Shown in pieces: positions 1 through 8,408 of a stretch of 38,424 bases of DNA. Each line of letters opens with the position of its first letter. Position 1 is the stretch's first letter. A model generated the notes under the pieces. That model did no database searches. It worked only from the letters and a program-made list of their open reading frames with translations, and was not told the origin of the DNA. The translations under genes were made by a program, and so were the position numbers. This stretch comes from Clostridia bacterium (GTDB lineage Bacteria; Bacillota; Clostridia; Acetivibrionales; DSM-2933), in assembly GCA_026416815.1 (NCBI GenBank), contig JAOAEJ010000079.1, forward strand, positions 1 through 38,424. The letters run 5' to 3'.

Positions 1-19
1 AGATGTGTATAAGAGACAG
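1..19. other. Tn5 mosaic end / Nextera adapter remnant (artefact)
   Basis: The first 19 bases, AGATGTGTATAAGAGACAG, are exactly the transposon mosaic end used in tagmentation libraries. The carB reading frame runs sensibly up to base 20 and makes no CarB sense before it. These bases are adapter carry-over at a contig edge, not genomic DNA and not a Tn5 insertion. Confidence 0.95.
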
Positions 20-2387
20 TCGCTATACTGTCCCCGGAGTGTACCCCTGCACGCTCAACATGCTCCATTATACCCGGTATAAGCACATCACTGCCGTCGC
101 AAATACCGTCTACTTCCAATTCCTTACCGGTGATATACTTATCAACGAGTATAGGATGCTGAGTTGAAATATCAACAGCAAGTTTTATATATTCCTCAAG
201 CATTGTATCGTTATATATAATCTCCATAGCCCTTCCGCCCAAAACGTAGGAAGGTCTTACAAGAACAGGGTAGCCTATATTGTTGGCAATTTCTCTTGCC
301 TGCTCAAAGGAGAAGGCAGTGCTTCCTTGCGGTATGGGTATATCCAATTCTTCCAGAAGTTTAAGGAATTTATCCCTGTCTTCCGCTACGTCTATACTTT
401 CAACCGACGTACCGAGAATCTTAATGCCCTCTTTGTGAAGCGGGTTTGCAAGGTTTATAGCTGTCTGACCGCCAAACTGAACAATAACGCCTATAGGCTT
501 TTCTTTATCTATAATATCCAATACACACTCTTTTGTAAGAGGTTCGAAATAAAGCTTATCAGAGGTATCGAAATCGGTACTTACTGTTTCTGGGTTGTTG
601 TTGATGATAATTGACTCTATGCCAAGCTCACGCAGTGTCCTTACCGAGTGCACGCTGCAGTAGTCAAATTCAATACCCTGACCGATTCTTATCGGACCGG
701 AGCCTATAACCAACACCTTTTTATTATCAGTAACTATAACATCATCTTTCTCCTCGTAAGTCGAGTAGTAGTATGGTGTAACGGCTTCAAACTCACCGGC
801 ACAGGTATCAACGATCTTATATACCGGATTAATTGGGTACTTATGCCTTAAATCCAGTATCTTATCCAATGGTACGTTTGCAAGGTTTGCAATATATGAA
901 TCTCCAAAACCTATCTTCTTAGCCCTTGAGTAAAGGTCATAATCGAGGAACGCGATTCCTGCCTGCTTAACTTCTTCTGCAAGCTTAACTATCTTCTTAA
1001 GCTTACGTATGAAGAATTTATCTATCTTAGTAATATTAACGATTTCACCTGCTGTAACGCCTTTTTGGAGCGCCTTGCAAATAGCAAAAATTCTCTGGTC
1101 GTGAGCCTGTTTAATAAACTCAATAAGTTCGTCGTTAGACATATTGTCAAAAAGACTCAAACCTAGCTGGTAGTTGAATTTTATATCCAATGAGTCAATA
1201 GCCTTTAGAAGAGACTCCTCGAAGGTCCTTCCTATAGCCATAACCTCACCGGTTGCTTTCATCTGGGTACCCAGACTTCTGTCGGCAGTTACGAATTTAT
1301 CAAACGGCCATCTCGGGACTTTTGTAACAACATAGTCCAAGGATGGTTCGAAGCATGCTGAAGTATTTTGTGTTACCGAGTTTTTGATTTCATCAAGGTT
1401 GAGGCCTATAGCAATCTTAGCAGTAACCCTGGCAATAGGATATCCCGTAGCCTTGGAAGCCAAAGCACTTGAACGGCTAACCCTTGGATTAACCTCTATA
1501 ACAACATATTCATAGCTGTGAGGATTCAAAGCAAACTGTATATTACATCCGCCCTTGATATTGAGCGCACGGATGATTTTGATGGAAGCACTGCGGAGCA
1601 TTTGGTATTCAATATCCGACAGCGTTTGGCTTGGGGCTACTACTATACTGTCTCCGGTGTGGACGCCTACAGGGTCAAAGTTTTCCATGTTACAGATAAT
1701 AATACAGTTGTCGGCGCTGTCCCTCATAACCTCATACTCAAGCTCCTTCCAGCCAGCTACGCTCTGCTCAAGAAGTACTTGATTGATAAGGCTCAATTTC
1801 AGGCCTTTGCCGCAAATATATTTAAACTCATCCATATCATTGGCAATACCGCCGCCGCTGCCTCCAAGGGTATAAGCAGGACGTATGATTATAGGGAAAC
1901 CAATCTCCTCAGCAAAAGCTACAGCGTCAGGAAGAGTAGTTACAATCGCACTGTGAGGTACCTTTTCACCGATTTCCTGCATGGTAAGCTTGAAAAGCTC
2001 TCTGTCCTCGGCTTTTTTGATTGATTCCAGAGAAGTTCCCAGCAGCTCAATACCCATTTCATCAAGGATACCATCCTCCGCAAGTTGGACAGCCATGTTC
2101 AAACCCGTCTGGCCTCCAAGGGAAGCGAGTATACCGTCAGGCTTTTCTTTTTTGATAATCTTTTTCACAAACTCCAGAGTGATAGGCTCTATATAAACTC
2201 TATCTGCAGCTTCTTTATCCGTCATTATGGTAGCGGGATTGCTGTTGATGAGTACAACCTCAATACCTTCTTCTCTTAGGGACTTGCAGGCTTGAGTTCC
2301 CGAGTAATCAAATTCAGCCGCCTGACCTATAACAATCGGTCCGGAACCGATAACAAGAACTTTCTTAATACTATCTCTTTTTGGCAT
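20..2387 (-). CDS. carB: Carbamoyl-phosphate synthase large chain, C-terminal part missing
   Basis: CarB makes carbamoyl phosphate from bicarbonate, two ATP and ammonia channelled from CarA, feeding arginine and pyrimidine synthesis. Reading leftward from ATG at 2385-2387, the protein starts [20 protein letters not shown], the typical CarB N-terminus, after a GGAGG site 5 bases upstream. The internal duplication of CarB is visible: the end of the visible frame (VHSGDSIA at 21-44) resembles the first-half sequence near 1640-1680. About 789 codons are present; the family is about 1,070 residues, so the rest of the second ATP-grasp half and the MGS-like regulatory domain lie off the contig. The gene starts 12 bp after the carA stop and is almost certainly co-transcribed with it. 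Confidence 0.97.
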
Positions 2388-2399
2388 GTTGACCTCCAA

Positions 2400-3458
2400 T
2401 TACATCATATTTACAAAATCGTCGAATATATATGCCGAATCTTCCGGTCCCGGAGCGGCTTCAGGATGATACTGAACACTCAATAAAGGAATATTCTTAT
2501 GCCTGAACCCTTCAACGGTATTGTCGTTAACATTCATATGGGTAATGATTATATCTTCGCTAAAATCCTTTTCCAAGGCATAATTGTGGTTTTGTGACGT
2601 AATATAGCAGCGTCCTGTAGTAAAGTCTTTAACAGGGTGGTTACCGCCGTGATGCCCGAATTTTAGCTTGTAGGTATTGCCTCCCAGAGCAAGGCCGAGA
2701 AGCTGGTGCCCAAGGCATATTCCCATGATAGGCTTTTTACCGAGCAGCTTCTGGATAGTCGGTTTTACCGAAGGTAAATCCTTAGGGTCGCCAGGGCCGT
2801 TGGACAAAAGTATCCCATCGGGATTATAGCTCATAATCTCTTCGTAGGAAGAGAAAGCAGGGAGAATATATATATCGCAATTGCGTTTTTCAAGCGACCT
2901 TACAATGTTGTATTTAACGCCGAAATCCAGTAAAACAACCCTTTTACCTGTACCGGGTTTGTGTATAGGCGTCTTGGTTGTTACTTCCATAACAAGGCTT
3001 CTTGGCTCTTTTATCTTTTCATGCAAGTTAGCAAGAAGTGTATCAATATTTCCGCATTCGGTAGAAATAATACCAAACATGCTTCCGAATTTGCGTATGT
3101 GCTGGGTAAGAGCCCTGGTATCAATTCCTTTGATACCCACAATATTATTCTTTACAAAATACTCATCGGGGGTGGATCCACAGCGCCAGTTGCTGGGGTC
3201 ATCACACAGCTCTTTTACAATAAAGCCCTGAACATGGGGCTTATAAGACTCATTATCAAAATCGTTAAAACCATAGTTACCGATTAAAGGATACGTCATG
3301 GTAACAATCTGTCCGTTATATGAAGGGTCTGTGGAGATTTCCTGATAACCTGTCATACAGGTATTAAAAACTACTTCTCCGGTAGTCTCTCCACTTTTTC
3401 CGAAGGATTCCCCTGCAAAATACATCCCATCTTCCAAAACCAATACAGCTTTCATCAT
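2400..3458 (-). CDS. carA: Carbamoyl-phosphate synthase small chain (glutaminase)
   Basis: CarA hydrolyses glutamine and passes ammonia to CarB. The 352-residue length is usual for the family. The N-terminal half is the CarA-specific domain. The C-terminal half is a class I glutamine amidotransferase with nucleophile C248 in GICLGHQ and the His/Glu pair H331 and E333 in YHPEA. A start-region AGGAG lies just before two consecutive ATG codons; the first gives tight spacing, so the second (3455) is equally possible. The gene begins 9 bp after the argD stop and is followed by carB after 12 bp, so argD-carA-carB reads as one operon. Confidence 0.97.
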   Translation of the reverse strand: MMKAVLVLEDGMYFAGESFGKSGETTGEVVFNTCMTGYQEISTDPSYNGQIVTMTYPLIGNYGFNDFDNESYKPHVQGFIVKELCDDPSNWRCGSTPDEYFVKNNIVGIKGIDTRALTQHIRKFGSMFGIISTECGNIDTLLANLHEKIKEPRSLVMEVTTKTPIHKPGTGKRVVLLDFGVKYNIVRSLEKRNCDIYILPAFSSYEEIMSYNPDGILLSNGPGDPKDLPSVKPTIQKLLGKKPIMGICLGHQLLGLALGGNTYKLKFGHHGGNHPVKDFTTGRCYITSQNHNYALEKDFSEDIIITHMNVNDNTVEGFRHKNIPLLSVQYHPEAAPGPEDSAYIFDDFVNMM

Positions 3459-3467
3459 CTCTCTCCT

Positions 3468-4667
3468 TTACACAAATTCAGCTAAGATACCATCAAGAAC
3501 ATCAATAAAAGCATTAACATCATCTACAGTTACTATTAAAGGTGGTAAGAGCCTTAAGACACTGGGTCCGGCCATGCCTACCAAGTATCCTTTTTCAAAG
3601 CAGAGGTCTTTTACTTTCTTAGAAATATCACTTGTAAACTGTACGCCTACCAGCAAACCTTTTCCTCTTACTTCGGTTATAAAGCTGTATTTCTTACTCA
3701 ATTCATCAAGCTTGGATAAAAGATAGCTGCCTACCTTTTCAGCATTTTCTACAAGCCCTTCATTGATTAAAGTATCCATGACAGCCAGCCCTGCTGAACA
3801 TCCCAGGGGATTTCCTCCATAGGTTGAGCCGTGATCGCCGGGTTCGAAGGCTTGAGCTACAAAGTCCTTGGCACATAATGCGCCTATAGGGAAGCCGCCT
3901 CCTATAGCCTTGGCTAGTGTGAAAATATCCGGCTCTATGCCAAAATGCTGGTATGCAAAAAGCTTACCTGTTCTTCCAAGCCCAGTCTGTATTTCATCAA
4001 GAATGAGGAGAAGTCCCTTCTCTTCACACAATTTTTTAACAGCCTGCATGTATTCTAAATCTAAAAGATTGACACCGCCTTCTCCCTGAATAGGTTCAAG
4101 CATAATGGCGCAAGTGGATTCATTGACAGCGCTTTTTAAAGCCTCCAGGTCGTTTAATGGAACATGAACAAAGCCTGGTGTGAGGGGAGTAAAGGGTTTT
4201 TGAAATTTTTCCTGGCCCGTAGCAGCAATGGTTGTAAGAGTCCTGCCATGGAAAGAATTTTTCAATGTAATAATTTCATACTTTTCAGGCATACCCTTTT
4301 TCTTGAAGTATATACGAGCAAGCTTAATGGCGCCTTCATTAGCTTCTGCACCGCTATTGGAGAAAAAAACCTTTCCGGCACAGGAATTTTCAACAAGGAC
4401 TTTTGCCAGTTTAGCCTGAGGCTCTATGTAGTAGTAATTGGAGCAGTGAATAAACTTCTCAGCCTGCTCTTTTATAGCAGCTACAAGTTTGGGGTGGGAG
4501 TGACCGAGTGCTGTCACCGCTATACCTGCTAAAAAGTCATAATACTTTTTACCGTTTGTATCCCACAGGTTTATCCCTTTGCCGTACTCAAAGCATACAG
4601 GAACTCTATCTCCAAATGTATTCATAAAATATTGTTTATCCAGTTCAATAACCTCGTCAAGTTTCAT
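3468..4667 (-). CDS. argD: Acetylornithine aminotransferase
   Basis: PLP-dependent class III aminotransferase converting N-acetylglutamate semialdehyde to N-acetylornithine. The 399-residue protein has the NSGAEAN motif near residue 104, the LDEIQTGLGRTG block near 223-234 (the Asp binds the PLP ring nitrogen) and K253 in TLAKAIGGGFP as the expected Schiff-base lysine. The start was set at ATG 4665-4667 (MKLDEVIELD) because GGAGG lies 7-8 bases upstream. A longer frame to 4742 has no ribosome site and reads into the structured leader. It is the first gene of argD-carA-carB and has its own ARG-box promoter at 4902-4930. Confidence 0.95.
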   Translation of the reverse strand: MKLDEVIELDKQYFMNTFGDRVPVCFEYGKGINLWDTNGKKYYDFLAGIAVTALGHSHPKLVAAIKEQAEKFIHCSNYYYIEPQAKLAKVLVENSCAGKVFFSNSGAEANEGAIKLARIYFKKKGMPEKYEIITLKNSFHGRTLTTIAATGQEKFQKPFTPLTPGFVHVPLNDLEALKSAVNESTCAIMLEPIQGEGGVNLLDLEYMQAVKKLCEEKGLLLILDEIQTGLGRTGKLFAYQHFGIEPDIFTLAKAIGGGFPIGALCAKDFVAQAFEPGDHGSTYGGNPLGCSAGLAVMDTLINEGLVENAEKVGSYLLSKLDELSKKYSFITEVRGKGLLVGVQFTSDISKKVKDLCFEKGYLVGMAGPSVLRLLPPLIVTVDDVNAFIDVLDGILAEFV

Positions 4668-4756
4668 CTTTAAGACCTCCCTCAAAAGTAATTTACTAAA
4701 AGTCAGGATGTATATTCTATAAAAATATGAATTTTTATTCAAAGCTTGTAGGAATG

Positions 4757-4864
4757 TATAGATAGTTTAGGTTGAAAGTGATTTTATCCAGTGGGGCAAA
4801 TCGCACTTACCACAGCTCATTACCTGGCTGGAAATCACTAAGTCCAACCTAAATTATCTATAGG
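4757..4864 (-). ncRNA. Structured leader element, copy A (novel repeat/RNA family)
   Basis: Seen on the minus strand, i.e. sense to argD, between its promoter and ribosome site. An outer stem pairs GATAATTTAGGTTG with CAACCTAAACTATC, a second stem pairs AGTGATTT with AAATCACT, and a third pairs CCAG with CTGG. They enclose the core AATGAGCTGT then AAGTG. Two other copies occur at 12809-12905 and 18620-18722 with different stem sequences but similar pairing. I do not recognise a known riboswitch. Whether it acts as RNA or is a palindromic mobile repeat is not settled. Confidence 0.6.
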
Positions 4865-4901
4865 CCAAGTATAGCAACCATATTTTGAATGTTTGTTTAT
4901 A

Positions 4902-4930
4902 ATTATACATAGAAATGTATAAAAATGCAA
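4902..4930 (-). promoter_or_regulatory. argD-carAB promoter with ARG-box-like operator
   Basis: On the minus strand: -35 TTGCAT (4925-4930), 17-bp spacer, -10 TATAAT (4902-4907). The spacer and -35 hold TTGCATTTTTATACAT, close to the ArgR/AhrC operator consensus of Gram-positive bacteria. The argC promoter at 8111-8139 is nearly base-for-base the same. Transcription should start near 4895, placing element A in the leader. Repression by an ArgR-type protein is inferred from the family consensus. Confidence 0.8.
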
Positions 4931-4935
4931 CAAAA

Positions 4936-4959
4936 AATAAAGGTGGTTACACCTTTATT
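4936..4959 (-). terminator. Intrinsic terminator after the PilZ gene
   Basis: Perfect 10-bp hairpin AATAAAGGTG-GTTA-CACCTTTATT. On the minus strand it is followed by a T-rich run, so it would end the PilZ transcript just before the argD promoter. The site is symmetric and could work both ways. Confidence 0.8.
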
Positions 4960-5067
4960 TTACTTGCAAATAATATATTTTTTTAGCGGAAATAGTTAGC
5001 ATAGTAATAGCAGTTACTTAAAGATAAAATAGTGGATTAGAACACATTACTATTAGCCAACATAAAG

Positions 5068-5733
5068 CTATTTAAAGAACTTCTTTATATTTTCAAAGAA
5101 ATTATTTTGGAGCTTTTGATAGTCATCTTCCAAGGATGTGATGAAGGAACTGATAATGTTGCTGCAATCCTCATCCATTTCGATAAACTGCATACTATAA
5201 TCTATGACATGAAGCTTTGGGTTTTTTCTTATGACTTTTCCCTTACCTCGTACAATATTTGCATTGCCGGGCAAATAAATGCAAGTGTCCAATTCTTCTC
5301 CATATTCAAACTGTTCTTTACATAGAAAGGCCATACCTCCAAGGCTCAGGTTGGTTACAACTGAAAAATGGGATGACTCAAACCATATAGGTTTGAGAGT
5401 AGAAGCGAGGTACACTTCATATCTGGGGAAAGTTCTTGTATTTATCATTTCTTCAGCTTTGTTAATATTAATGACAACATGAGCAGGATAATCGGTATTG
5501 ATGCTTGAAACAACCCCTTCAAACAGGTACTCAAAAAACTCGTTTGCATATTTGACAGTGATAGTTGTCCCAATCATTATAATGTTTTCAACATAGCTGT
5601 TTATTAAGGAGGTATAAAGCAGATTATCTTCACACTTATACAGTATATTCTGATACCAGGTATGGTTAGGACTTATCTTAGTGGATACTATCATGCCCTC
5701 TTTCAAAATGGACGATATCATATTAACGTTCAA
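5068..5733 (-). CDS. PilZ-domain protein (predicted c-di-GMP binding)
   Basis: Predicted cytosolic c-di-GMP receptor of the YcgR type: an N-terminal beta-rich domain (about residues 1-95) followed by PilZ (about 98-205). The PilZ signature is present as RTFPR (RxxxR, residues 100-104) and NLSLGG (residues 128-133; the usual first Asp is Asn, a common variant). The start is taken as TTG at 5731-5733 because AAGGAGG lies 7 bases upstream. The longer frame to 5763 would place this ribosome site inside the gene. It sits between argB and argD but has terminators on both sides (4936-4959 and 5845-5870), so it is probably transcribed alone and unrelated to arginine synthesis. It could affect motility or surface behaviour; no target is visible nearby. 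Confidence 0.85.
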   Translation of the reverse strand: MNVNMISSILKEGMIVSTKISPNHTWYQNILYKCEDNLLYTSLINSYVENIIMIGTTITVKYANEFFEYLFEGVVSSINTDYPAHVVININKAEEMINTRTFPRYEVYLASTLKPIWFESSHFSVVTNLSLGGMAFLCKEQFEYGEELDTCIYLPGNANIVRGKGKVIRKNPKLHVIDYSMQFIEMDEDCSNIISSFITSLEDDYQKLQNNFFENIKKFFK

Positions 5734-5828
5734 AGGACCAGCCTCCTTAATAGAAATAAGCAATAATTATTTAAGTACATTTTTAGTTATGCCTAAATTA
5801 TAATATTCTGCATTTTTCTATAAATTCC

Positions 5829-5870
5829 TGCAAAAAAATAATAAAAGCCTGACTAATTTAGTCAGACTTT
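5829..5870 (-). terminator. Intrinsic terminator after argB
   Basis: Minus-strand hairpin AAAGTCTGACTAA / TTAGTCAGGCTTT (5845-5870) followed by a run of T residues down to 5829. It closes the argC-argB transcript upstream of the PilZ gene. Confidence 0.85.
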
Positions 5871-5880
5871 ACATATATAC

Positions 5881-6795
5881 TTACAATGCTTCGTTGCTGT
5901 GGTAAAGCTTTCGTTCCTTCATTATCATTGTACCGATACCCTTATAAGTAAATATCTCAAGGAGAATACAGTGAGGAATTCTACCATCAATAATATGGGT
6001 TCTTCCGACACCTTTTTCGAGAGCCTCAATGCAGCCGAGAACTTTGGGAATCATACCACCATTTATAATCTTACGGTCAATCAAATCATGAACTTCTTCA
6101 GCAGTCAGGGCTGATATGATATCAGTACTATCTTTGGACATCTTAACACCTTCAACATCGGTGAGAAGCATGAGTTTTTCAGCTTGCAGAGCTGCTGCGA
6201 TTTCTCCTGCGACGGTATCAGCGTTGATATTGTAGCTTCTGCCGTCAGGTCCTATACCTATAGGCGCTACTACGGGTATATATTCATCCTTTGCTATCAG
6301 ATCCAGTACTTTAGAATTAATGCGGGTTATCTTGCCTACATATCCTATATCTGCTTCTTTTCCGTCTACCGAGGTTTTATACTGCTCGCATTCAATAAGA
6401 CCGCCGTCAATACCGCAAAGTCCTATAGCCTTTCCGCCTTTTTTATTAAGCAAAGAGACGATTTCTTTATTGGTTTTTCCCACCAATACCATTTGGGCAA
6501 CTTCCATAGTAGCTGCGTCAGTTACCCTAAGACCATTGACAAACTCGCTTTTAATATCAAACTTTTCAAGCGCCCTATTGATATCCGGGCCTCCTCCGTG
6601 AACAAGTACAGGATTCATACCTATATACTTTAATAATGTTATATCTTCCATGACTGAATTTTTTAGTTCATCATTTATCATGGCATTACCGCCATATTTG
6701 ATAACCACAGTCTTCCCATAAAGTTTCTGAATATATGGCAGTGCCTCTATCAAAATTTCTGCTTTTTTTATTATAGGTTCCATTGAACTATTCAA
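5881..6795 (-). CDS. argB: Acetylglutamate kinase
   Basis: Phosphorylates N-acetylglutamate, the second step of the acetylated arginine pathway. The family motifs KYGGNAM (ATP phosphate loop), [10 protein letters not shown] (acetylglutamate binding) and the C-terminal NGGMIPK are present. The N-terminal helix [16 protein letters not shown] before the kinase core is the feature linked with arginine feedback inhibition in this family, so the enzyme is probably arginine-sensitive (inference). Start: TTG 6793-6795 lies 8 bases after a GGGGGG ribosome site; the in-frame ATG at 6781-6783 is about 20 bases from it. A frame extending to 6843 reads through a palindromic repeat and is not credible. Confidence 0.94.
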   Translation of the reverse strand: MNSSMEPIIKKAEILIEALPYIQKLYGKTVVIKYGGNAMINDELKNSVMEDITLLKYIGMNPVLVHGGGPDINRALEKFDIKSEFVNGLRVTDAATMEVAQMVLVGKTNKEIVSLLNKKGGKAIGLCGIDGGLIECEQYKTSVDGKEADIGYVGKITRINSKVLDLIAKDEYIPVVAPIGIGPDGRSYNINADTVAGEIAAALQAEKLMLLTDVEGVKMSKDSTDIISALTAEEVHDLIDRKIINGGMIPKVLGCIEALEKGVGRTHIIDGRIPHCILLEIFTYKGIGTMIMKERKLYHSNEAL

Positions 6796-6810
6796 CTTTG
6801 TTACCCCCCA

Positions 6811-6845
6811 CTTTACAGGGGCGAACCTATGCGCTCGCCCCACAA
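6811..6845. repeat. Short palindromic intergenic repeat (GGGGCGA...TCGCCCC)
   Basis: GGGGCGA (6818-6824) and TCGCCCC (6835-6841) face each other around a 10-base loop in the argC-argB gap, directly before the argB ribosome site. This style of GC-rich palindrome in AT-rich clostridial DNA is typical of dispersed extragenic repeats. Only one copy is seen here, so repetition is inferred. In the transcript it could form a hairpin just before argB. Confidence 0.5.
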
Positions 6846-6907
6846 CATTTAAAATATATTGATTTATAAATTAATATTCCATATATTTTTAAAAAACTAA
6901 TTGCAAG

Positions 6908-7948
6908 TTACAGATAAAGTCCTGGGCTTTCGAGACCGGTTTTTTCGGGTAAGCCGCACATGATGTTCAAATCTTGCACAGCCTGAGCGGAAGCACCTTT
7001 TCCCAGATTATCAATAGCAGATAATACGACAACCCTATTTAGCCTTTCATCGACAACAATACCGATGTCAATAAAGTTTGAACCTGCTACATTTTTGGTA
7101 TCGGGAATCTTACCTTCATCCAAAATTCTTACAAAGAATTCGCCTTTATAATACTCACGATACAACTCAATCAGTTCTTTACAACTCTTAGAGTCCCTTA
7201 AGTTAGCATAAATGGTTGCAAGCATACCACGCTTCATAGGCGCTAAATGCGGTGTAAATGAGAGCATGATGTTTTGGTTAGCAAGGAGGCTAACCTCCTG
7301 TTCAATCTCTGAAGTATGCCTATGGGTGGCTACCTTATAGGCCTTAAAGTTTTCATTGCATTCACAGAACTGAAATGCAAGCTCTGTAGTTCTTCCGGCG
7401 CCCGATACACCGGAAGCAGCATCTATAATGATATTTTTTGTATCCACAATATTATTAGCCAATAGTGGAGCGATACCAAGGATGGAACAAGTCGGGTAGC
7501 AGCCGGGGTTTGCCACCAGGCGGGCGTCTTTTATTTCCTTGCGGTACAGCTCCGGCAGTCCATAAACCGAAAGCTCTAAGAGATCGGGCATTTCGTGCTT
7601 GATACCATACCATTTCTCATAGGTTTCTACAGACTTATACCTGAAGTCTCCGCTGTGGTCTATAACCCTTTTTCCCTTTGCAATCAGCTTGGGGATAACT
7701 TCCTTAGAAATACCGTGAGGGAGAGCTGTTATAAGGATATCGGCTTTATCAGCCACCTTATCTATATCAAGTGCTTCACACTCCATATCAAATACATTTT
7801 TAAGATTTGGATATATATCGGAAATTTTTTGTCCGACAAAACTCTGAGAGACAACCGATGTAATGTTTATATCCGGATGCTTCTGAAGCAGCCTTACAAT
7901 TTCTATACCAACGTATCCCGTTGCACCTATGACCCCGACATTAACCAT
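6908..7948 (-). CDS. argC: N-acetyl-gamma-glutamyl-phosphate reductase
   Basis: NADPH-dependent reduction of acetylglutamyl phosphate to the semialdehyde, third step of arginine synthesis. The 346 residues match the family. GATGYVG (residues 9-15) is the dinucleotide-binding turn, C150 in NPGCYPT is the catalytic cysteine, and the later ATHRHTSEIEQE block carries the active-site His. The start ATG at 7946-7948 has AGGAGG a few bases upstream. First gene of the argCB unit. argJ, often placed between argC and argB in clostridia, is absent; the 112-bp gap holds only the palindrome. Confidence 0.97.
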   Translation of the reverse strand: MVNVGVIGATGYVGIEIVRLLQKHPDINITSVVSQSFVGQKISDIYPNLKNVFDMECEALDIDKVADKADILITALPHGISKEVIPKLIAKGKRVIDHSGDFRYKSVETYEKWYGIKHEMPDLLELSVYGLPELYRKEIKDARLVANPGCYPTCSILGIAPLLANNIVDTKNIIIDAASGVSGAGRTTELAFQFCECNENFKAYKVATHRHTSEIEQEVSLLANQNIMLSFTPHLAPMKRGMLATIYANLRDSKSCKELIELYREYYKGEFFVRILDEGKIPDTKNVAGSNFIDIGIVVDERLNRVVVLSAIDNLGKGASAQAVQDLNIMCGLPEKTGLESPGLYL

Positions 7949-8110
7949 AATAATAACCTCCTAGACCAGTTAATAATTGCATTGTACACCGGCATTCAAT
8001 GCTTGGTGCTTATGCTTTGCAGACAATATATTAAATATCGCTTCGAAAGGCTTACCCTTTAGAAACTAACGCACTTTGCATATGCTATATAAAGAATTCT
8101 TGATTACATA

Positions 8111-8139
8111 ATTATACATTTGAATGCATAAAAATGCAA
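8111..8139 (-). promoter_or_regulatory. argC promoter with ARG-box-like operator
   Basis: Minus strand: -35 TTGCAT (8134-8139), 17-bp spacer, -10 TATAAT (8111-8116). TTGCATTTTTATGCAT across the -35 and spacer is a near-palindrome matching the ArgR/AhrC operator pattern. Transcription should start near 8104, giving a leader of about 155 nt. The rest of the 460-bp divergent gap (7949-8408) shows no gene. Confidence 0.82.
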
Positions 8140-8408
8140 TATGCATTTAAAATTATTTGATTTCCTTTAATAAACAAAATGGGTTTATCAATTGTCAAAC
8201 ATTACATACAAAGATTCAATATATAGCTTTAGGCTTGCAGAGGCTTGAAAAATGCATTGTTTCGGGGATTTTGTGTTTATTATGTTTATGCAAAGTTACT
8301 AAATAGAAAAAAATAAATTTGTTAAAAAGTGTACTAGTTTGAAATGAGTACTGGTGTTATATTTATAGAGAAAGATACATTTACATAGTTTTTTTGGGAG
8401 GGAACAAA

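Noticed and set aside
1518..2024. Plus-strand frames inside carB
   Set aside because: They are shadows of the strongly conserved CarB frame on the minus strand, with no ribosome sites.
3868..4532. Plus-strand frames inside argD
   Set aside because: Antisense shadows of a well-conserved aminotransferase.
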